DNA of 64,000 nucleotides from Chaetorhynchus papuensis (taxonomy: Eukaryota > Chordata > Aves > Passeriformes > Rhipiduridae): positions 248,001 to 312,000 of the forward strand of contig VWYX01000657.1 in assembly GCA_013396525.1 (NCBI GenBank), read 5' to 3'. Each line of letters starts with the position of its first letter. Position 1 is the first letter of the stretch. The position numbers were made by a program, and so were the translations under genes. Shown here one piece after another: positions 53,801-62,800 of this stretch. The notes beneath the pieces are model-generated. The model saw only the letters and a program-made list of their open reading frames with translations, was not told the origin of the DNA and made no database searches.

Positions 53801-56800
53801 CCTTTCTCTCTGCCTTTGCCAAGGTTTGTGAGGGGTGGGAGGGAGGATTTTTTTAGACTTGAAGGGATAAAAAGAAGAAATTTTGGAAGATCAGATTCTC
53901 AAGACAGTAATGTATTGTTCTAAGTTAAAGCCAATCTTTTAATATGAAATAAGTCTAAAAAATGCAGTTCAAACAACAGTGTTTGAAATAAGTTTTTCAC
54001 ATCTTTAAATTTTTAACTAAAACCTTCTAAAGATATTTAAGTTAATACCTGAAATTGTGCTTTGCAGTGATTAAAGCTGTTCACTTACCTATTTCTGCAA
54101 TATTTATTGGTATTCCTGCTGCTGTGGTAGTGCTAACATCAGCCTTCCTTGCAGACCTGCTGGCGGTGGTTTTACCACTGAATCAGCTAAATCAGTTCTG
54201 ATTAAGAGTTCAGAAATGAATTGTTGAAAAACAGAAAAATTAGAACACGCTCTCAAGTGTAGAGGGTACCAGACTGGGGGAAACAGCTGATAGTCATTGG
54301 CTAGGGAGTTACTTAATATAAAATTGCTGTGGTTTTTAGAGATGTAAAATGTATTGCTGTGACTTTTCATCATTTCCAAATCACAAAGACCTCCAAGTTA
54401 AATTCTAGACTGGCTGAGTACTGAAATACTACTGAGATCATTACCTTTTGTTCTATTAGAGGTAGATCTAACATGCATAGAGCCCAAACTCTGCAGTTAG
54501 CTGTGGTGCATGTTTATGATAAACAGAAGCCATTCTTTGTGACTGTTTTTCTTTAACTGATATTTTGAAGCACAGAATTAATTTAGACTCAACACATTTG
54601 CTCTTTGTCTGTAAGCTTACTGGAAAAAACTGAGAATATTTTTCTGTTAGAAAGTAATTTTGACTGCTTTTACTGTCTATGTAAAAGAAACCCAGATGGC
54701 ACATAGAGTAACTGTGTGGTTGCTAATTAGCAAGAGAGCCTTTTGTGTTTGATGGGTCTATAGAATCATCAGCTGACCTGATAAAGTTTCTCAGAAACAG
54801 ATCTGTCTGTCCTGATGGTGTAACAAAGGGGTTCAGCATGCTGCTGTTCACTGCTTTTATCTGCACTGCTGCCATTGTCTGCTGGTTTGCTGCAAAGGAT
54901 TTTAACTCAGAACTGGAGCTGTAGGTACATTTTTCCATGTTGAATATTTATGAGCAAACATCATCAGTTTGCTACTATTCACTGTACAACTGAACACTAC
55001 TAAGGTTTTGGCCACTTAAGCACTGAAGTAAGTAGGAGGTCATGGAAATACGTTCATGGATCATGCACGCTATCAGAACCCAGAGGTGTAATAAGTAGCA
55101 AATACGCTAATGTTAATAATTTTTATTATTAAGATGTAATAAGAATGTATATCAGTAAGTTTTAATATTTTCCTTTTTTATTATAGTGTTTTATTTTATT
55201 TTATTTCAGGTAGCAGAGCTTAAAATGGAGTTGAAACTGAGGGGATTACCAGTGTCTGGAACAAAAACAGATCTTATTGAGCGTCTGAAAACATATCAAG
55301 ATCTTAACAACAATGGGGTTGCTACAAGTACCTCTGTGACAGTGACCACTTCTAGTGGGGCCACAGGTAACACCGGGGAAGTGACTGTGGCATTTCCTGT
55401 TGCAACACTCAATAAACCAGTGGCTAATACGATATCCAGCTTCCCTCCAGAAAAAACATCTACTGGACCTGGCAGCAAAGCAGTAAATACTGAAAACATT
55501 AGCTCTCCTTTGCCCATATCTCCCTCTCCTTCTGAACAGTCGAGTCTAAGCACAGATGATACGAGTATGGCAGATACTTTCCCAGAAATCACCATGATGT
55601 CACCGTCCCAGTTCCTAAGTACTTCACCACTGAGAGCAAACACAACCGAGGATAATCAGAATCGCAGCAGTGGAAGCATCTCAACTATGGAGTTTGATGT
55701 AGCAGAAAAAGACCGCAAGCTTCAAGAAAAAGAAAAGCAGATTGAAGAGCTCAAAAGAAAACTGGAACAAGAGCAAAAACTTGTGGAAGTACTGAAAATG
55801 CAGCTTGAGGTTGAAAAAAGAGGACAACAGCAACAGTCTCAGACTTTTGGTAACTCAGCTGCTTTGGAACAGAAGCAATTCAGTGCTGCTGTCAAAGATG
55901 AAACTGTTCCTGCTGACTGCTCAAGTACAAGTCAACCTGTACCTGTAGCCAGCCATTCCTTAGGACAGTCAGTGTACACCAGTGGCCAGAATCCAGTTGC
56001 CAAAAAGGCAGTTGTTATCAAGCAGGAGATACCCGTGGCCAAAGCCGAACCTCAGAATTCCATTTCTCAGTTTTATGTTAGTCCACAGAGGCAGCCACAA
56101 ACTGCAGTTGTTGCCCAGCCTCAAGCTTTATTAACTACCCAAGGAACTGCCCAGCTGCTCCTCCCACTGTCTATCCAGGGACCGAATGCTGCTACTGCAG
56201 TGCAGTTACCAGTTGGAAATATCAAGTTGCAGGTAAGGATGTTTCTGTTTTTTTATTGTGTGAACTGCATGGCAGTATTTCATAACTTAGTGTAAATAGG
56301 TAAATGTACTCCTTGTAAGATTAATGTAAAAATCAGGCTTAGCCTGATTCTGCTTAACGGAAACAGTAGAAAAACTTAAGAGCAAATCTCATAATACCTG
56401 CTTCTAATACTTGTTTCTTTGCAACTTTTGTTCCCAGATACTCTTTCCTGAAAAGCAGTTGTCTTACCATGTACTGCCTCCATGCACAATTTGATTAATA
56501 GTAGCATATATCACCACTTTGTTAACTGCAAACTGTAATAGAGAGCTACAGTCTCAATACTTTATTTTGAGATAGCCCTGTTTGCAAAACATGTGAACTT
56601 TCTTGTGTGGTGGTGCCTCATTATATTTAAAAATGTGAATGCCAAGTGGTAGAACTTTCCTGTGGACTTAGAAAAAGAAACCATGGTTATGCAAATATTA
56701 TTTCTAGCCTGATTGTAGGTAGTATCACAGTGAATAAATACAGCATAAACCAAGGCTATAAATACAGAGGTATAAGAGTAATCTGACCAAGCTGAATCAG

Positions 56801-59800
56801 TGTAACCTGTTGGTCTGAGGTAGAACTAAGCAGTAATGCACTTTCCAGTGGCATTGTTGGAACATCTCCTGCCACCTATCATGGCAGCAAAGTATTCTTC
56901 CAGCTGTAGTGTGTCCCTGGCTGTTGTGCATGCTGTGGGCCTAGGCTTGCAGCAAGCCTGTGCGGCAGCACATTTAGCAATCCTTATGAAGGGTGGAGAA
57001 TTCTGGTGAGGATGGGCCCCAGTCTGCAGTGCAAGAACTATTCCTAGGAGCTATACACCCAAATCTCCACCTGAATTGTTCTAAAACCCTGCTAGAATTC
57101 TGTAACAGCAGCTTGTCCTGGTATTTTACTTCACCGATACTCCAGAAAGATTTCCACTACTACCTAAAATTGTTTTTCATGAGGTTGGACACACTTCTTG
57201 CCCTTCATTGGCCATTAAAAATTACCATGGTCTTAAAAGCAACCTTTTTCTTGCATCATCAGTTTTGTCTTCTGGTTACACAAACCAGTTCTTACAGTAC
57301 TTTCTTACTGATTTGTGCTCTCTCTGTTCCCTGTTACTTTCATCACTATCCACTGGGCTCTCTCCAGTTTGTCTTTTTCTTAAACTCTGTTGGCAAAAGA
57401 AACATCACCTTTTAGCTGGGAATTCTCCAATACCAAACACATGTAACAGTTTGGATTCCTGTACAGTTCACGCTCATCCCTCCCAGAATATGTTACTGCT
57501 ATTCTGCATAAGGTGTGCAATAGATTTTTACATGATGTAACTTATCTTGAGATACAAATAATGCAAATATTTTATCTTCATCCTTTAGGCTCAATCACAA
57601 GCTGGAATACAGACCCCATCACAAATACCTGCTCCTATTTCTTCCTCTGGCTTGGTGCAGACAGCACCTCAGATGCATACTCCACAATCAAAACAAAATA
57701 CCATTACGCAGCATGCACTTGGTCAGACCCAACAAATCAGAAAGGTTTGTGGATAGCAATAAACATTAAGATAAATAGTTGTATAATCTAGTTCTAGGCA
57801 GTGCTTTTAGAATCTTTTATGTGCCATCTGTGTTATATATAAATGATCAAGTCACCTAACATCTGTACCATATTTTTCTGTGTGATACAATGGGCTTGTA
57901 ACTCCTTCTCTTTCCAAAATTTTAGTCCGTGCAGGACTTTATTTTTCAGTTGCAAATAAATACTTTGTCTAAAGACTTTTTATCTTAATGGTACACTTAG
58001 GGCATGACTCTTAATACATCCTTCCTCACGCTTGGCACAAGTGGTGTGTACCAAGTATATTCCAGTCAGTTTCTCTTATTTGCCACTGACTCAAAACAGA
58101 AGATTCTCATAGGCAGTTCTTAAGAGAAGGTTTTTATCTATGACTTCAGAGATTTATTCTTTTATAGAAGTTAATTTTGGTTTTCTTACTTTCCTTGTTG
58201 ATTTCATCCCTCCTTATGAAGAAAGCTATGGACTCAGATCCTCAGCATGGTAATTCCAATGAGTCAAAACCCTACCATACCTCTTCCTAAGGAATGCAGG
58301 GTATGATTCAGAGAGAAATCCTTGTCTTCCTCTCTACTGAAAACAATCAGCTCTGTAATGTCCCATTCCAACAGATGTTCATCAGCACTGGATGTACAGT
58401 TGTGACTGCCAATCCAGTCATGTTCATATGGGAACTGATATCAACCCATCAACACCAGTCATCACAAAAGAAAAGGTTTTCTCCTCCTCTGAGCCTCCTC
58501 CAGACTGACCGGTATTATTAGGAACTTGGAGATTAGTTTTGGACATTTATTGCTTCCTTATCAGTGCTATTGACTGTAGGGCTCCTATTACTTAGGACAG
58601 CAAGGTTTTTCAGCCTGACCCTAGGGACAGATAATTCAGAAACAACTGAAATTCCAAGATAAAGAGGGTAATTTTTACAGTATATTATGTAACTGTTATA
58701 AAATATCTCAGCCCTCAAAGTTTTTATTTCAGTTTACAAAAGTGCATCATGAACCCAGTGTTCTCCTGTGATTTGGGGATTGTACCTGAGCAGTGTCACC
58801 TAATCTGCCTCTGCTTGGGCTCTTGTTCCAGATGAGAACTTACCTTAGAAGATGTATGATTGTGCCTTGCCATTCTCTAGAGGGCTGGCTAATAAAGGGG
58901 AACACAGCTAAAGGAGCATCAATACTCTTCAGACTGCTTGTTCAATCTGTTTAATTTCATGGACATTGAGGTTATCCTCCAGAAGTTAAAACTGACATAG
59001 ATCCAAAAAGCGAATTTCATGTAGGTTCTCTGGGATATGGTGAGGGGCCAATCTTACCTTGTTAATTCAACAGGTCCTATAGAGAAATTTTCTAGTCATT
59101 GTGAGGCATGTACTTGTGCCAGAGGCTGGCAGATTGCTGCCATTGCTGCCTACAAGTTCCTTGAAATGTCTGCAGGACTTAACAAGAACTGTACCCTCCG
59201 GTCCTTCCCACTATTTAGATCAGTTGTCATGAAGACCACACAGTCCCCAGCACAGTTTGCAGCCTGCCTATCCCAGCTAGTTTTCTCCCACACCTATTGC
59301 CCTCTTTTACAGAGGAAACAGGGCAGCATAACTGCACTGGTTTTTACATCAAAATGAAAATACTGATGTGATACAACAGATCAGGACACCCCTCATGCAT
59401 TCAGCATTAGATATACCTCTCTCCATCCATGACCTAAGATTTGTCACCTTTGTCATAAAGATACCTGGGAGTGATACTGAATTTAAAAGAACAGCCTTAC
59501 GTGCTTCTCTTCATCTCCCTTAAACTCAAAAGTATGAGAAGTAGGATACTGCTAGGAATCATTTGCAATGAGTATGTGGACTATCAGTTGAAGAAATAAA
59601 AAGTTTAATATACCAGTAATCAAACTTACAGTTGATACCCATGTTCATCAGTTTTACCTTTTGCCTCTCCCTCAGTCCTCAGAGATACCTGTAGTTACTT
59701 TCCAAAAGAAATTAGAATTATATGGCATAGACCAAACCATTCTGTCTTAAAAACCGCAGGAGAGGGCAAGTGTGAATATATGTACAGTTTGTATCAGGTC

Positions 59801-62800
59801 AGAAATGAGTTCTTGTAATTAACTGTCCACTAGGTGGGGGAATCATGGATATGCTATTGAACTGTTCCATACACTTTCCTTACGCTTCCTGGAAAATTGC
59901 AGGAAAATGTTTTTAGTAATGAGTGATGAATGAAAGCATGTCAGAGCACAAAATTTCTTTCAGAGACTAACTGTTCTGGAATTACACATTATTCCAGTGA
60001 AAGGAAAAATCAGTATACATAACATTCACTTAATAGGGAATTTAAGCAAGCAAGTATTTTAGGAAAAAAAGTCTTCAATTTTGTTAATGTAATTTACCCA
60101 ATGTTACCTTTTTTTTAAATAAAAAACCCACAATCTAAGACTGATCTGTTAATCCTTTACAGGTTTTTCCACCTGCCACATCAAATGCAGTATTTTCCTA
60201 TCAGACTGCACCAGTTACAACACCTTCACAATCTTTTATTAATAAAACATCAAACTCTAACATTCACCCTGGTGGTAATCAGGTCCCCTCTGTGCAGAAT
60301 GGACCTGCTGCTCCCAACAAGGTAAGGATAGCCCAACAAGATCCATAAAGTTCAGGTTTATATTATTATTCTTATATAACATGTCACTATTTACATATGG
60401 CAGTTCACTCAAGGAAGAATGTTTTGTAGATTTTAATGATGCTTATATGTGCATATGTGTGAGAAGGGGAGAAAGAAACTTATTTTATCCTTCTGATTAC
60501 GCTAATTCGTAGATTGATAGGACAAAATAGAATCTGTAGAGCTTGATATATCTTGAATTCACTAAATCACATTATTTAGTAATTATTTTGTTATTTCACG
60601 CAGCCTGGGTCTCCATCTCAAGTCCAGCCTTACATTGTTCAGCAACCCCTCTTCAACAACACGGTGTCCAAGACAAAAGATCCTCCTCGTTATGAAGAGG
60701 CCATAAAACAGACGCGCAATATTCAGCCATCACACCGTGAGGTAGTTGTTTTCTCTTCTTTAGGCTGTTAAGAACAGAGCTTTTCTCTACAATTACCAAA
60801 AACATTGCTTTTTTTAGGCTTTTTTTTTGTTTGGTGTCAAGATTTTCTAACATACCCTCTTACTAGTTTCATCATTGTGTTTAACTACATGTAGAACTCC
60901 TGTTTCATTATTCTTTTATTAAAGCAGCATATATGTAAATAAGTCTTAAAATTTTCCGTTGGTGATACATATAACTGGAATAACGCTGCCATTGCTACTT
61001 AACTGTAACTAGCCTTCAGCTGACTTATTTTGAGGATGTGTGATACCCAAACCTCACACTTAAGAGAGGAAATATGCTTATATTTTCCAAGAGGAGAATG
61101 TGTGAATGTGTTTATTATACACACAGGCAAACATGAGCAGAGCTGCTTGCCTGAAAAGAATCTGTATTTAGTGATCTTGGTGAGTAATCCTGTGTAGTGC
61201 TTTGCCAGTTTGCCTTGGTAAGGGTAAAAGTTCTTCGTATCAGAAGAAATTTGTAAACAAAACTAATGAGTATCCCTACCTTCATGCATTTCAGAACTAT
61301 CCCAAAAGATAAAACCTTATAGCCCCTAGTGTTGGTTGGTTTTTTGTGTGGCAGATCTCAGGCAGAGCTATGGGTGTCTAATGCCATTTCCTGTGTTCTT
61401 GGCGTGTGTGGGACATCCCTAGAGTGAGGGCACACAGATTTGTGTTAGGTCACTCTATCACTACCAGTTAGACAGGGGCTCCCCGCTAGATCTCCTGATG
61501 AAAAATCACTTCCCATCTCTGGAGTACAAGCGATGGTTTAAAACACTTCTTGAGACCTTTGTGAAAGTCTCTACTTTTTCTAGACTTGTTTTTGAATGAG
61601 TGGGTTTGTGAGGGGGTTTGTTACCTTTTGCTTGAGGTTCAGATATTTAGGGGATGGCTGTTTAAAACAGAGATAAACAGTTCCTGAAAGCTTACCCCCT
61701 TTAAAAAATAAAAGAACATAAATCTACAAATTGGGAAAAAGCCCCAAAGATACCTAATAAAATGCATCTTACATGATGGTCATTCACAAGCTATCTCTGA
61801 GAGAAAGTAGAGCAGGGTTTGCAACCAAAGTGCTGCAGTTACTATTACCCGTACAAAACAGGGCCAGTAACTCTCCTTCTGATCCCTAGCTTTCTGCACC
61901 TCTCTCCTAGGTTGCCTTCATAAAATCTTTGTCATGCTTTCTCCCTCTTCCTTTGTACTGAAACCAATCACAGGGATTGCAAATGTCTCTCCAAACTATC
62001 TGTTTTATAGATAGGCAATTTTATATTAAGCATTTTAATCTTGATCATAGGTTAGTACTTACATACTATTGAGAGAAATTAGAAACAATGAGCATAGGAA
62101 GAAATACTACATGAAAGAGAATAACCCTGTTCTCCTGCACTACAGATTTCCAGTGCACACAGTCAACAGATGGATGATCTTTTTGATATTCTCATCAAGA
62201 GTGGAGGTAAGCTCATTGACAGCTGTGTGATGTAGAGATTTAAAACCTGGTAATAAAAACTCACTGATATAATCAAATGAGAATTCTTTTAGGAACAGGA
62301 GTTAGAAGCTATCCAGCCTGAATGAAGCTAAATTTCTGAAAGTTTGCATAGTTCCTTATTAAAGAAAATGTTTACCAAAACGCATACAGTCAACCTTCTG
62401 TGGAACTTCACTGCTTGCAAATTAGTTCAGGCAGACCTTTGCAATAATCTCTACAGCATTCAAATGATTAAAATAACACCTTAGGTTAGCACAGACATAC
62501 TTTATCAAAATTGGAAAAGTTGAGCAAGTCCATATAATGTTTATTGAAATTATACAAGGAACATAATAAGGTAAGAGTTAAAGCATGCTGATACTAAAAT
62601 TTCATTAAATATAACCATGTGTTATCAACCATAAACATCAAAGATACATTACTGGGAAAAGTATGTATGAGCTGCATAGAGACATTAATGAATAACAACT
62701 TTATGTCAGTTAAAATAAGGGCGCTATCAGAAAGGCACTGAAATAGCTAAAGTAATATGCAGAGTAGCTCAGCAATAAAAGGAGGAGGCTTTCAGCCATA

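Noticed and set aside
56993..57415. 140-codon open frame on the + strand
   Set aside because: Not similar to a recognisable protein; at most a decayed repeat.
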